Source: Micromonospora sp. RHAY321 (lineage in GTDB: Bacteria > Actinomycetota > Actinomycetes > Mycobacteriales > Micromonosporaceae). Taken from it: a stretch of 64,000 nt of DNA. Shown one piece after another: positions 45,493-53,848 of the stretch. How positions within the stretch are numbered: the first letter of the stretch is position 1; every line of letters starts with the position of its first letter. Position numbers and translations under genes: made by a program. Under the pieces are notes generated by a model, which was not told the origin of the DNA, did no database searches, and worked only from the letters and a program-made list of their open reading frames with translations. The stretch covers positions 186,001 to 250,000 of the forward strand of contig NZ_JAMHIW010000002.1 in the NCBI RefSeq assembly GCF_023896955.1, written 5' to 3'.

Positions 45493-46418
45493 GCGGTCAC
45501 CACCAGGTCCGGGCTGCGCCGGGGAGCCACCACCAGGCCGGCGGCGGTCGCCGTCGCGACCAGCAGGGCCGCGAAGGCGGCCAGCGTGAGCGTGTCCGGG
45601 CGCAGCAGCGGCTGCCCGCGCAGGGCCTGCCAGGTCAACAACACCGTGAGTACGCCGTACGCCGCACCCACGACGACCACCAGCCGAGCCAGGGTGCGCT
45701 CGTCCAGCCGCCGTGCGAGGAACCGGGTCAGCAGGATCGCCAGGATCGGCAGCGCCTGCAGGGCGTGCAGCCCCACGAAGTGCCCGATCCGTAGGTCCCC
45801 ACCGGTGGTGCTCCAGCCGACCAGTGGCAACCCCGGCCCACCGTCGGGTACGCCGACAGCGTGCGCCCCGCTGACCCCGTCGATCCCCGGGTCCTGACCG
45901 GGCAGCGTCATCGGCACCGCCGCCAGCATGCCCAGCAGGGACAGGCCGAGCCCCCAGCGGACCGCGCGGGCGGCGACCCGATCGGGGATCCGCCGTTGCA
46001 GCACGACGATCCCGACGACGAAGTGCGCGACGAACAGCACCATGATCGCCGCGCCCATCACCGTGAAGAGCGCGCCGTTGAGAGGGCTGGTCGCATTGAA
46101 GTGGCTCGTCGTGCCGCGCATCACCTGTCCGACGATAACCGTCATCTCGATGACCGCCATCGCGACGATGACCGTTGCGGCCCACTCGGCGATCCGGCTG
46201 CGACGCGGCAGCAGGGAGAGCATCCAGGCGAGGGTCGTGCCGTACGCCACGAAGGACACGGCGAACTTGAGCGGCTTGAGCCAGATCGGCGATCCGGTGA
46301 GGACTCGCGAGTCGACGACGATGCCGACCGCGGCGACGACGGCGAGCACCGCCATCGCGGCGACGAAAACCATGAGTGGGCGGTGCCAGTGTGCCGCCCG
46401 GCGCAGCGCGATAGTCAT
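45489..46418 (-). CDS. Multi-spanning membrane protein, function unknown
   Basis: A 309-aa membrane protein with seven or eight helices (WHRPLMVFVAAMAVLAVVAA; LWMLS-like segments). SPIWLKPLKFAVSFVAYGTT and HFVGLHALQALPILA carry conserved charged and His residues inside or near helices. Common in actinomycetes beside ABA4-like proteins. First gene of the operon membrane protein, ABA4-like, kinase, response regulator. No function known to me. Confidence 0.72.
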   Translation of the reverse strand: MTIALRRAAHWHRPLMVFVAAMAVLAVVAAVGIVVDSRVLTGSPIWLKPLKFAVSFVAYGTTLAWMLSLLPRRSRIAEWAATVIVAMAVIEMTVIVGQVMRGTTSHFNATSPLNGALFTVMGAAIMVLFVAHFVVGIVVLQRRIPDRVAARAVRWGLGLSLLGMLAAVPMTLPGQDPGIDGVSGAHAVGVPDGGPGLPLVGWSTTGGDLRIGHFVGLHALQALPILAILLTRFLARRLDERTLARLVVVVGAAYGVLTVLLTWQALRGQPLLRPDTLTLAAFAALLVATATAAGLVVAPRRSPDLVVTA

Positions 46419-46583
46419 GCCTTAGACACTGGTGGCGACGTCCGTCGACCGCGTCCGACCGGGAGCCCCGCTTGCGGACCGCGGTCGGAGCCGGCCTCCT
46501 CCCCGGGTAGGAGACACAAATCGTCGTGGACAGTCGTGGACGCTGGCACAATGGCCGGCCTGTCTACGGGATCGGAAGTGGCC

Positions 46584-47333
46584 ATGACGATCGACGAGGA
46601 CCGTGTCCTGCCGAACGAGACCGCCGTGCCGCTGCTGCACTGCGTGTCACCGGAGGAGACCCTGGCGTTCTGGCGTGCGCTGGGCTTCGAGGTGACCTAC
46701 GAGCAGACCAGGCCGTACGTGTACCTGGCCTTCCACTGGAGTGGGTTCGACCTGCACTACGCCCGCGCGCCGAAGGGCCTTGACCCGTCGGCGGAGACCA
46801 CCGGCGGGTGCCTGGTGATGGTCGACGCGGTCGCGGCGTACCACGCGGCGTTCACCGAGGCGATGCGCCGGAGCTACGGCAAGGTGCTCGTCAAGGGACT
46901 GCCCCGGATGACCCGATACCGCGCCGGTGCGTCGCGGTTCAGCATCGTCGACCCGTCGGGCAACACCATCATCTTCATCCAGCGGGACGAGCCGGCCGAG
47001 GTGGAGTACGGCGGTTCCAAGGACCTGCAGGGGCTGGCCCGGGTGCTCGACAACGCGCGGATCCTGCGCGAGTTCAAGATGGACGACCGGGCGGCCTTCC
47101 GGGCCCTCAACTCCGGGTTGCGCAGGCACGGCGACGACGCGCCGGCGATCGAACAGGGACTGGCGCTCGCCGGGCTGATCGAACTGTCGGTCGCGCTCGA
47201 CGAGCCGGAGCGCGTACCGGACTGGGGGAGCCGGCTCCAGCAGTTGCCCCTGACGGCGGAGGAGCGTGCGCGGGTGCGCGGCGCGGTCGCCGACCCCGCC
47301 GTGCTCGGGTCGTGGTTGCCGGAGGCGACCTGA
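46584..47333 (+). CDS. VOC-superfamily (glyoxalase/bleomycin-resistance-like) protein
   Basis: A 249-aa protein. Residues 1-130 form a VOC domain (LHCVSPEETLAFWRALGFEV, YLAFHWSGFDLHYARAP, RFSIVDPSGNTIIFIQ), as in bleomycin-binding proteins. Residues 140-249 are a helical extension (LARVLDNARILREFKMDDRA) not found in simple VOC proteins. ATG at 46584 after GGAAG. Could bind a toxic metabolite or act as an enzyme; unknown. Confidence 0.75.
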   Translation: MTIDEDRVLPNETAVPLLHCVSPEETLAFWRALGFEVTYEQTRPYVYLAFHWSGFDLHYARAPKGLDPSAETTGGCLVMVDAVAAYHAAFTEAMRRSYGKVLVKGLPRMTRYRAGASRFSIVDPSGNTIIFIQRDEPAEVEYGGSKDLQGLARVLDNARILREFKMDDRAAFRALNSGLRRHGDDAPAIEQGLALAGLIELSVALDEPERVPDWGSRLQQLPLTAEERARVRGAVADPAVLGSWLPEAT

Positions 47334-47400
47334 GGTCCGTCGGCGGTGCTCGTTTCGGTCGGAGCGTCGCAGGGCACTTCGGGGTGGACGGGAAGAGGTG

Positions 47401-48171
47401 ATGATGAGCGACCACACGCCGCTACCGACGGCCCGGGTGCGAACGGCGCTCGCGCTGATCCTGCCGTTGCTCGGCACCGTCGCGCTGACTGCCTGCACCG
47501 CCGGTGAGGACGGGGCCGGTCCGGCTCCGTCGACCACCCCACCGACGACCGCGCCGGCGTCGACGCCCCAGGTGAACGAGCCGTCCGCGACCGCGAGCGT
47601 GCGGGTGACCATCCCGACGTCGGCCTTCGTCGACCTGCCGCCCGAGCTGCGGAAGTCACCGCGCCGGGCGACGCCGGTCGCGGACGCCCTGCCGACGCTG
47701 TGTGACAACGAGTTCGGCACCGGAGGTCGACAGGTCACCGCGAGCGCCGCGATGACGCTCACCTACAAGAAGCCCGAGGAACCCGACAGCAACGTGCCGC
47801 AGGGCATGATCCACCAGACGATCTTCACCTTCGACGGCGACGGCGCGGCGGCCTACCTGCGACGACTCCGGGGTGCTGTCCAGGTGTGCCCCTCCTACAA
47901 GGACCAGGGTGGAGACCCCGTCAAGGTCGAGAGCCGGGCCCTGCCGGGCGTCGGCGACGAGGCGTTGCTGTTGACCCGGACGTGGGCCGAGGAGAGCCTG
48001 AACGGCGAACGCACCGGCCGCGACGCGTCCAGCCAGATCGCGGTGGCGCGCGTCGACGACGCGGTGACCGTGTTCCACGACCAGGGCTGGGAGGGCAGCA
48101 GCGGCAACCCCGCCATCCTGGATCGGGTCGTGCGCGACGGCGTGCAGACCATCGACGCCTGGCAGCGGTAG
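47401..48171 (+). CDS. Lipoprotein of unknown function
   Basis: A 256-aa lipoprotein with lipobox LTACTAGE (Cys about 32), a Pro/Thr/Ser-rich linker of about 35 residues, and a globular domain (ALPTLCDNEFGTG, GDGAAAYLRRLRGAVQVC) typical of uncharacterised actinomycete surface proteins resembling PknH sensor-like folds. GAAGAGGTG precedes tandem ATG codons at 47401 and 47404; either may start. Confidence 0.72.
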   Translation: MMSDHTPLPTARVRTALALILPLLGTVALTACTAGEDGAGPAPSTTPPTTAPASTPQVNEPSATASVRVTIPTSAFVDLPPELRKSPRRATPVADALPTLCDNEFGTGGRQVTASAAMTLTYKKPEEPDSNVPQGMIHQTIFTFDGDGAAAYLRRLRGAVQVCPSYKDQGGDPVKVESRALPGVGDEALLLTRTWAEESLNGERTGRDASSQIAVARVDDAVTVFHDQGWEGSSGNPAILDRVVRDGVQTIDAWQR

Positions 48172-48220
48172 CACCCTGACCCGCAGACCGGGGCATCGCC
48201 GCCTCCTGACACCGCCACCC

Positions 48221-48252
48221 GCTGGTCCCGGTCGTCGTCGACCGGGACCAGC
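48221..48252. terminator. Bidirectional hairpin terminator
   Basis: Perfect 14-bp stem (48221-48234 with 48239-48252), loop TCGT, between the convergent lipoprotein and rsr genes. Confidence 0.82.
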
Positions 48253-48272
48253 GTGCGTCGGTGCCCCGCCGC

Positions 48273-49802
48273 TCAGAAGGGCCAGCGGTCGTGGGATCCG
48301 GCCTCGATGAGCGGGATCATCGCGAAGGCGGCGTCGGACAGGCCACCGAAGGTGTGCCGGTTGGCAACGGTCGGCGTGTGGCCGACCCGGTACCCGGCCA
48401 GGTTCCAGGTGTACACCGGCACCTCCGCGGGCACCGCTGCGGCAACGTCCGCCGAGCCGTGCCAGTGGGCCTGCTCATCGGTGAGGATGACCACCCGGTC
48501 GTGCCGGTCGTAGTGCTCCCGTACCGCCTTCTCGGTGTCCGTTCCCATGCCGTAGAAGTAGCCGCCGTCCTTGAACCGGCGCACGGCCGCCAGGACCGAC
48601 TCGCCCGCCACCGCAGGGAACACCCGGCTGGCGTTGGAGAACGACACCACCGTGGCAGCCCGCGCCCGGGCGGCCAGCGCGAGGCCGAACACCGTGGCGG
48701 CGTCCCAGCAGCGCAGCGTGCCGTCCTTGCTGAACGAACTCTGCATCGAACCGGACGTGTCGACGAGGACCAGGGTCCGTCCGTCCAGGACCGGCACGTT
48801 CGCCAGGGCGGCCTGCAACGCCTTCTCCAGTGGGTACGCCCACCGCAGGTTCGGTGCCGCGTTGTACGCCGACAGGAACCGCATCGGCAGCACCCGCGAG
48901 GTGGCGACCTCCGCCGGGTCGGAGAGCCGGGCGGCCACCGTCTCGGCGACGGCGTCGCTCACCCCCGCACGGTCGAAGTTGCGCAGGTTACGCAGCAGCG
49001 CCAGATAGCCCATGGTCGGGATGATCGACTCCCACGCCGCGGCGTCCATCGCGTTCTGTCGCCACCCGGCCAGGGCCTCCCACGTCATACCGGCCGCACT
49101 CAGCACCGCCGGATCGGTGATCTCCCGCCGCTGCTCGGCCGGCAACGCCATGAGCGCATCCCGCGCGGCCAGCATACGGAGCGAGGCCGGCAGCGGGTTG
49201 TCCCGCTGGTGCCGCCGATCCAGCGCGTGCCGGAACAGGTCACCCTGCCGCTCGTCCTTCGCGGTGGGATGGGTCAGGTCGATGACGTCGCCGAACCGCA
49301 CCTGGCTCCCGACGGAGTCGTACTTGAGCAGGCTCCGCTCGGTGTACAGCCGGACGGCCGCGTCGGCGATGCCCCGCTTCACCGGCTTGGGCAGCGCCCG
49401 GCCATGGCGACCCAGCCAATAGGCGAGAGCCTCGCCCGGCTCGTCCGCACGCTGCAGGGCGACGTCCACGACCGCCCGGGACCCCGGAATCGTCGCGGCA
49501 ACCTGGGCGCGAGCGCCCTCCAGCGCCGCGACCACGGACGCCGACCGCATCATCGCGCCGGACCGCAGCCACGGCACGAAGCGGGCGAACCAGTCGGGGT
49601 CGGCGACGGCGACGGCCGCGACCAGGTCCCGGAAGCGGGCGTCCCGGTCGGTGGCCCCCTCGTAGAAGGTGTCCTCGCCGACCATGGTGGACACCCCGAG
49701 CAGGAACAGCTCGAGGCGCGGCTCGCGGGCGAAGCCGGGTGCGCCCTCGGCGGTCACCGGTCGGCGCTGGCTCTTGCGTAGCTTGAGGTTGAACTTGGCC
49801 AT
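48273..49802 (-). CDS. rsr: Ro60 orthologue Rsr (TROVE plus von Willebrand A domain)
   Basis: A 509-aa ring-shaped RNA-binding protein of the Ro60 family. Residues 1-320 are TROVE HEAT-like repeats (FYEGATDRDARFRDLVAAVA, WFARFVPWLRSGAMMRSASV). Residues 340-500 are a vWA domain with an intact MIDAS: D348-T-S350-G-S352, plus ILTDEQAHW. Ro60 proteins bind misfolded RNAs in the central cavity and Y RNAs on the rim; in Deinococcus Rsr assists rRNA maturation, and with PNPase forms an RNA-degrading machine. The ATG at 49802 (MAKFNLKLRKSQ) follows GGGGGAC; an in-frame start at 49850 would run into RNA element A. Four Y-RNA-like elements lie directly upstream on the same strand. Confidence 0.92.
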   Translation of the reverse strand: MAKFNLKLRKSQRRPVTAEGAPGFAREPRLELFLLGVSTMVGEDTFYEGATDRDARFRDLVAAVAVADPDWFARFVPWLRSGAMMRSASVVAALEGARAQVAATIPGSRAVVDVALQRADEPGEALAYWLGRHGRALPKPVKRGIADAAVRLYTERSLLKYDSVGSQVRFGDVIDLTHPTAKDERQGDLFRHALDRRHQRDNPLPASLRMLAARDALMALPAEQRREITDPAVLSAAGMTWEALAGWRQNAMDAAAWESIIPTMGYLALLRNLRNFDRAGVSDAVAETVAARLSDPAEVATSRVLPMRFLSAYNAAPNLRWAYPLEKALQAALANVPVLDGRTLVLVDTSGSMQSSFSKDGTLRCWDAATVFGLALAARARAATVVSFSNASRVFPAVAGESVLAAVRRFKDGGYFYGMGTDTEKAVREHYDRHDRVVILTDEQAHWHGSADVAAAVPAEVPVYTWNLAGYRVGHTPTVANRHTFGGLSDAAFAMIPLIEAGSHDRWPF

Positions 49803-49840
49803 GACGTCCCCCACGTCAGTCGCCCGGGAAGGCGCCACCG

Positions 49841-49983
49841 CACCACACACCCGAGATCAGAATCGGCCACGGACTAGTCCGCCGTTCTGTCCGTTGAACC
49901 ATCCACCCGGAGGTGTCGGGGGACTCGAACCCCCATCTGCGGAACCCTGAAGTAACCGTTGCCTGCGCACCGGGTGTGTGGCG
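49841..49983 (-). ncRNA. Y-RNA-like element A (YrlA class, partial tRNA mimic)
   Basis: A 143-nt RNA in the gene orientation of rsr. Its ends pair over 13 bp (49841-49853 with 49971-49983; the only irregular pair is G-U when read as minus-strand RNA). The 5' side has the shared core CCCGGTGCGCAGGCAACGG. A T-arm-like hairpin follows at 49918-49934 (5-bp stem, 7-nt loop TTCGAGT), then a short hairpin CACC-TCCG-GGTG (49904-49915), then a D-arm-like hairpin GTTC-AACGGACA-GAAC (49884-49899). The order T arm, acceptor-like, D arm is a permuted tRNA. The 3' side ends GATCTCGGG. No -10 box lies directly upstream, so it is probably made from the B transcript. Confidence 0.72.
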
Positions 49984-50086
49984 TGGTCGCGCTTCCCGAG
50001 ATCGGAGTCGGTGACGGATAGTCCTTCACCGGGGTGTGAACCCCTCCAGATGTAGCCGTCGCCTGCGCACCGGGAAGTGCGGTCAC
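49984..50086 (-). ncRNA. Y-RNA-like element B (short form)
   Basis: About 103 nt. The terminal stem GCGCTTCCCG (49989-49998) pairs with CGGGAAGTGC (50071-50080), with one A-C mismatch in the minus-strand RNA; 7 nt of flanks may extend it. The core CCCGGTGCGCAGGCGACGG is shared, as is the 3' GATCTCGGG. A T-arm-like hairpin GGGG-TTCACA-CCCC (50031-50044) follows the core, but there is no D arm; an alternative hairpin GGTGA...TCACC takes its place. So B keeps the body but has lost most of the tRNA-like module. It starts about 7 nt after a promoter -10 box. Confidence 0.62.
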
Positions 50087-50087
50087 G

Positions 50088-50117
50088 ACCGTAGCGGCGG
50101 CGACGACGGCCGGGCAA
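50088..50117 (-). promoter_or_regulatory. Promoter for elements B and A
   Basis: Minus strand: TTGCCC (50112-50117), 18-bp spacer, TACGGT (50088-50093). Predicted start about 50081, at the foot of the terminal stem of element B. It matches the promoter of element D in both boxes, spacing and the CGTGA that follows the -10. Confidence 0.6.
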
Positions 50118-50152
50118 CGGGGTTTGCGATCTCGTGATCCGGAGGAGACATG

Positions 50153-50271
50153 TCACGCCGCACACCCGAGATCAAGAGTGGACACGGCGTTTTGCGGGCT
50201 CGAACCGCGGGGCCCTTGCAGGGCCTTCACCAAGAAGTAGCCGTGTCCGTCGCACCGGGCGTGCGGCGTGA
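50153..50271 (-). ncRNA. Y-RNA-like element C
   Basis: About 119 nt. A 15-bp terminal stem (50154-50168 with 50256-50270) contains one G-U in the minus-strand RNA. A variant core CCCGGTGCGACGGACACGG is followed by a perfect 9-bp inner stem, GGACACGGC (50240-50248 in minus-strand reading) with GCCGTGTCC (50180-50188). Inside are a hairpin GGCCC-TGCAA-GGGCC (50211-50225) and a T arm GCGG-TTCGAGC-CCGC (50194-50208). No D arm or acceptor hairpin is visible. The 3' side has GATCTCGGG. No promoter directly upstream, so it is probably co-transcribed with D. Confidence 0.65.
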
Positions 50272-50273
50272 GC

Positions 50274-50428
50274 GCGCCTCCCGAGACCGGAGCGGCGACG
50301 GCGACCGGCCCTCGCGGGCCAAGGTGACCTCGGCCGCTGGTCGACGCCACCGACGGTGGCGGTGGGATTCGAACCCACGTCTCCCCGTTGGAAGCGGAAG
50401 TAGCCGTTGCCTGCGCACCGGGAGGTGC
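50274..50428 (-). ncRNA. Y-RNA-like element D with a complete permuted tRNA-like module
   Basis: A 155-nt RNA. Terminal stem GCGCCTCCCG (50274-50283) with CGGGAGGTGC (50419-50428). Core CCCGGTGCGCAGGCAACGG. The inner module reads, 5' to 3' on the minus strand: T arm GTGGG-TTCGAAT-CCCAC (50362-50378); directly joined 7-bp hairpin CGCCACC-GTC-GGTGGCG (50345-50361), an acceptor stem closed by a 3-nt loop; two nucleotides TC (positions 8-9 of a tRNA); D arm GACC-AGCGGCCGA-GGTC (50326-50342) with GG in the loop. An anticodon-stem-like helix (CCAA with TTGG) then joins the module to the body. No anticodon loop exists. This is what tRNA mimicry by YrlA RNAs predicts. Confidence 0.78.
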
Positions 50429-50434
50429 TTCACG

Positions 50435-50464
50435 AACCTAGGGCCGGGACCTCGGTGTCGGCAA
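50435..50464 (-). promoter_or_regulatory. Promoter for elements D and C
   Basis: Minus strand: TTGCCG (50459-50464), 18-bp spacer, TAGGTT (50435-50440). Predicted start about 50428, exactly the first base of the terminal stem of element D. Confidence 0.62.
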
Positions 50465-50569
50465 CCGATTACGTCGTGAGGTTGCCGCGGGATCCGCTGC
50501 GGGCCGGACGGCACCTCGTCTAGTGTCAGGCTGTTCATATTTTGTCGGTTTCGTCGGAAAGGTGCGGCA

Positions 50570-53500
50570 ATGGGGGTGCGGCGCTGGGTCGAAAGCTGGC
50601 CGCTCTACCGTCAGCTCACCGGCACCGACCCGCTCGGTCGGGGTGCCGCGGCCAAGTCCGCCGGCTCGCTGTCACTCACCGCCCGCACCGAGACGGCCGA
50701 CTCGATGGCCCGATCCGTCTGCCCGTACTGCGCCGTGGGTTGCGGTCAGCGGGTGTTCGTCAAGGACGGCCAGGTCACCCAGATCGAGGGCGACCCCGAC
50801 AGCCCGATCTCGCGGGGGCGGCTCTGCCCGAAGGGCGCGGCCAGCAAGAGCCTGGTGACCAGTCCGCTGCGGCAGACGACGGTGCGCTACCGCCGGCCGT
50901 ACTCGACGCAGTGGGAGGACCTCGATCTCGACACGGCGATGAACATGATCGCCGACCGGGTGTTGGCGGCCCGGGACGAGACGTGGGAGGACGTCGACGC
51001 GCAGGGCCGGCCGTTGAACCGGACGCTGGGTATCTCCAGTCTGGGTGGGGCGACGCTGGACAACGAGGAGAACTACCTCATCAAGAAGTTGTTCACCGCG
51101 ATGGGGGCACTCCAGATCGAGAACCAGGCCCGTATTTGACACTCCGCCACCGTCCCCGGTCTGGGGACCAGCTTCGGTCGCGGCGGCGCCACCCAGTACC
51201 AGCAGGACCTGGCGCACTCCGACGTGATCGTCATCCAGGGCTCGAACATGGCCGAGGCGCACCCGGTGGGTTTCCAGTGGGTGATGGAGGCCAAGCGGCG
51301 CGGCGCCAAGGTCTTCCACGTCGACCCGAGGTTCACGCGGACCAGCGCGCTGGCCGACTCGTACCTGCCGATCCGCGCGGGCACCGACATCGCACTGCTG
51401 GGCGGGGTGGTGCGCTACATCCTGGAGAACGAACTCGACTTCCGGGAGTACGTGGTCGCCTACACCAACGCCGCGACGATCCTGTCCGAGGACTTCCGCG
51501 ACACCGAGGACATGCACGGGCTCTTCTCCGGCTTCCAGGAGGACAACGCCAGCTACGACCAGTCCAGCTGGCGGTACGAGGGGGAGAGCCAGAACGCGAC
51601 GCCGCGCGACACCGAGACGCAGCGGGAGACCGCGGCGGGGTTGGAACACGAGTCGCACGGCGCACCGGTCAACGGCCAGACCGAGCGGGATGAGACGTTG
51701 CAGCATCCGCGCTGCGTCTACCAGGTTCTGAAGCGGCACTATGCCCGCTACACGCCGGAGATGGTGGAGCGGGTCTGCGGTATCCCGCAGGAGAAGTTCC
51801 TCGAACTGTGCGAGGCGTGGACGGCGAACTCCGGTCGCGACCGCACCGGCATGCTCGTCTACTCGGTGGGCTGGACGCAGCACAGCGTGGGGGTGCAGTA
51901 CATCCGCACCGGCGCGATCATCCAACTGCTGCTGGGTAACGTGGGCCGTCCCGGCGGTGGAGTCATGGCGCTGCGCGGGCACGCGAGCATCCAGGGTTCC
52001 ACCGACATCCCGACGCTGTTCAACCTGCTGCCCGGCTATCTGCCGATGCCACATCACGCCGACCACCCCACCCTCGACACGTGGGTCGACAGCATCCGCC
52101 ACCCCGGGCAGAAGGGCTTCTGGGGCAACGCCCGCACCTACGGGGTGAACCTGCTCAAGGCGTACTGGGGTGACGCGGCGACGGCCGAGAACGACTACTG
52201 CTACGGCTACATGCCGCGGATGACCGGCGATCATGGCACGTACCAGCAGGTGTTGAACATGATCGACGGGAAGGTCAAGGGGTACTTCCTGCTCGGGCAG
52301 AACCCGGCGGTCGGGTCGGCGCACGGCCGGGCGCAGCGCCTGGGGATGGCGAACCTGGACTGGTTGGTCGTCCGGGACCTGTTCATGATCGAGAGTGCGA
52401 CGTTCTGGCAGAACGGGCCGGAGATCGAGACCGGTGAGATCGTGCCGGAGGAGTGTCGGACGGAGGTGTTCTTCCTTCCCGCCGCGTCGCACGTGGAGAA
52501 GGAGGGCAGTTTCACCCAGACCCAGCGGTTGTTGCAGTGGCGGGAGAAGGCCGTCGAGCCGCCGGGCGACGCCCGCTCGGAACTGTGGTTCTTCTACCAT
52601 CTCGGTCGCATCATCCGGGAACGGCTGTCGACGTCGACCCAGCCCCGGGACCGGGCGCTGCTGGACCTGAACTGGAACTACCCGACGCACGGCCCGAACG
52701 CGGAGCCGAGCGCCGAGGCGGTGCTGTACGAGATCAACGGCTACGAGGTGGCCGGCGGTCGACCGCTGTCGTCGTTCACCGAGATGAAGGACGACGGCTC
52801 CACCGCCGGGGGGTGCTGGATCTACACGGGGGTGTACGAGGACGGCGTGAACCAGGCCGCCCGCCGCAAGCCCGGCGCGGAGCAGTCCCTGGTGGCCCCG
52901 GAGTGGGGTTGGGCGTGGCCGGCCAACCGCCGGATCCTCTACAACCGCGCCTCCGCCGACCCGGACGGCAGGCCGTGGAGTGAGCGCAAGAAGTACGTCT
53001 GGTGGGACCCGGAGAAGGCCGAGTGGACCGGTTACGACGTGCCGGACTTCGAGAAGACCAAACCGCCGACGTACCGGCCGCCCCCGAACTCCTCCGGCGT
53101 GGCCGGGATCGCGGGTGACGACCCGTTCATCCTTCAGGGCGACGGCAAGGGCTGGCTGTACGCGCCGACCGGCGTGCTGGACGGGCCGATGCCCACCCAC
53201 TACGAGCCGGTCGAGTCGCCGGTGCGCAACCCGCTCTACCGGCAGCAGGCCAACCCGACCCGCAAGGTCTACACGCACCCGATCAACACGCTCAACCCGA
53301 GCCCGCCCGAGGAGCACAGCCAGGTCTTCCCGTACGTGTTCACGGTCAGCCGTCTGACCGAGCACCACACCGCGGGCGGAATGAGCCGGATGGTCCGTCC
53401 GCTGGCCGAGTTGCAGCCGGAGATGTTCGTCGAGGTGTCACCGGAACTGGCGGTCGAACGCGGGCTCACCCACCTGGATTGGGCGCACCTGGTCACCGCA

Positions 53501-53845
53501 CGGGCGGCCATCGAGGCGAAGGTGCTGGTGACCGACCGCCTCACCCCGCTGCGGGTGGACGGCCGGATCATCCACCAGCTCTGGCTGCCGTACCACTTCG
53601 GGTTCGAGGGACTGGTCACCGGCGAGTCCGCCAACGACCTGTTCGGGATCAGCCTCGACCCGAACGTCCTGATCCAGGAGAGCAAGGTCGGCACCTGCGA
53701 CGTACGGCCCGGTCGACGCCCGAGGGGACAGGACCTGCTGAACCTGCTCGTCGACTACCGGCGACGGTCGGGGGATCTCGGCCCGCACTACCCACCGCAG
53801 GTCACGACCGACGTCGCCGACAGCGGCCGCGACCGGGAGGTCTGA
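50570..53845 (+). CDS. fdhA: Formate dehydrogenase, catalytic selenoprotein subunit
   Basis: A 1091-aa molybdenum/tungsten bis-MGD enzyme that oxidises formate to CO2. The UGA at 51137-51139 is read as selenocysteine (U190) in the context NQARI-U-HSATVPGLGTSFGRG, the canonical active site. The frame continues unbroken across it, and a SECIS follows. The N-terminal [4Fe-4S] site is CPYCAVGC with CPKG further on. Later blocks include GRTSALADSYL-like cofactor loops, KGYFLLGQNPAVGSAHG and the C-terminal molydopterin dinucleotide domain ending near VGTCDVRP. No Tat signal is present, so the enzyme is likely cytosolic-facing or carried by partner. The ATG at 50570 follows GGAAAGG. First gene of an operon with the FeS and NrfD-like subunits. 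Confidence 0.92.
51137..51168 (+). promoter_or_regulatory. Bacterial SECIS element with its UGA
   Basis: UGA at 51137-51139, 12 nt, then a 17-nt hairpin GTCCCC-GGTCT-GGGGAC (51152-51168). The apical GGUCU loop and the 11-12-nt spacing match the SelB-recognised SECIS of E. coli fdhF. The stem codes for normal protein on both sides. Confidence 0.9.
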
Positions 53846-53848
53846 CCG

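Noticed and set aside
49884..50378. Ordinary tRNA genes suggested by TTCGA-type T arms
   Set aside because: T and D arms are in reverse order, no 7-nt anticodon loop or 3' acceptor end exists, and the arms sit inside longer closed stems.
49841..50430. CRISPR array suggested by repeated CCTGCGCACCGGG segments
   Set aside because: Only four diverged copies with uneven spacing, and each belongs to a folded RNA; no cas genes.
51137..51139. Stop codon or frameshift splitting fdhA into two genes
   Set aside because: UGA lies at the known Sec position, the frame continues, and a GGUCU SECIS follows.
50672..53368. Long minus-strand reading frame opposite fdhA
   Set aside because: GC-rich antisense frame with Arg/Gly/Val-rich sequence and no recognisable domain; the plus-strand gene is certain.
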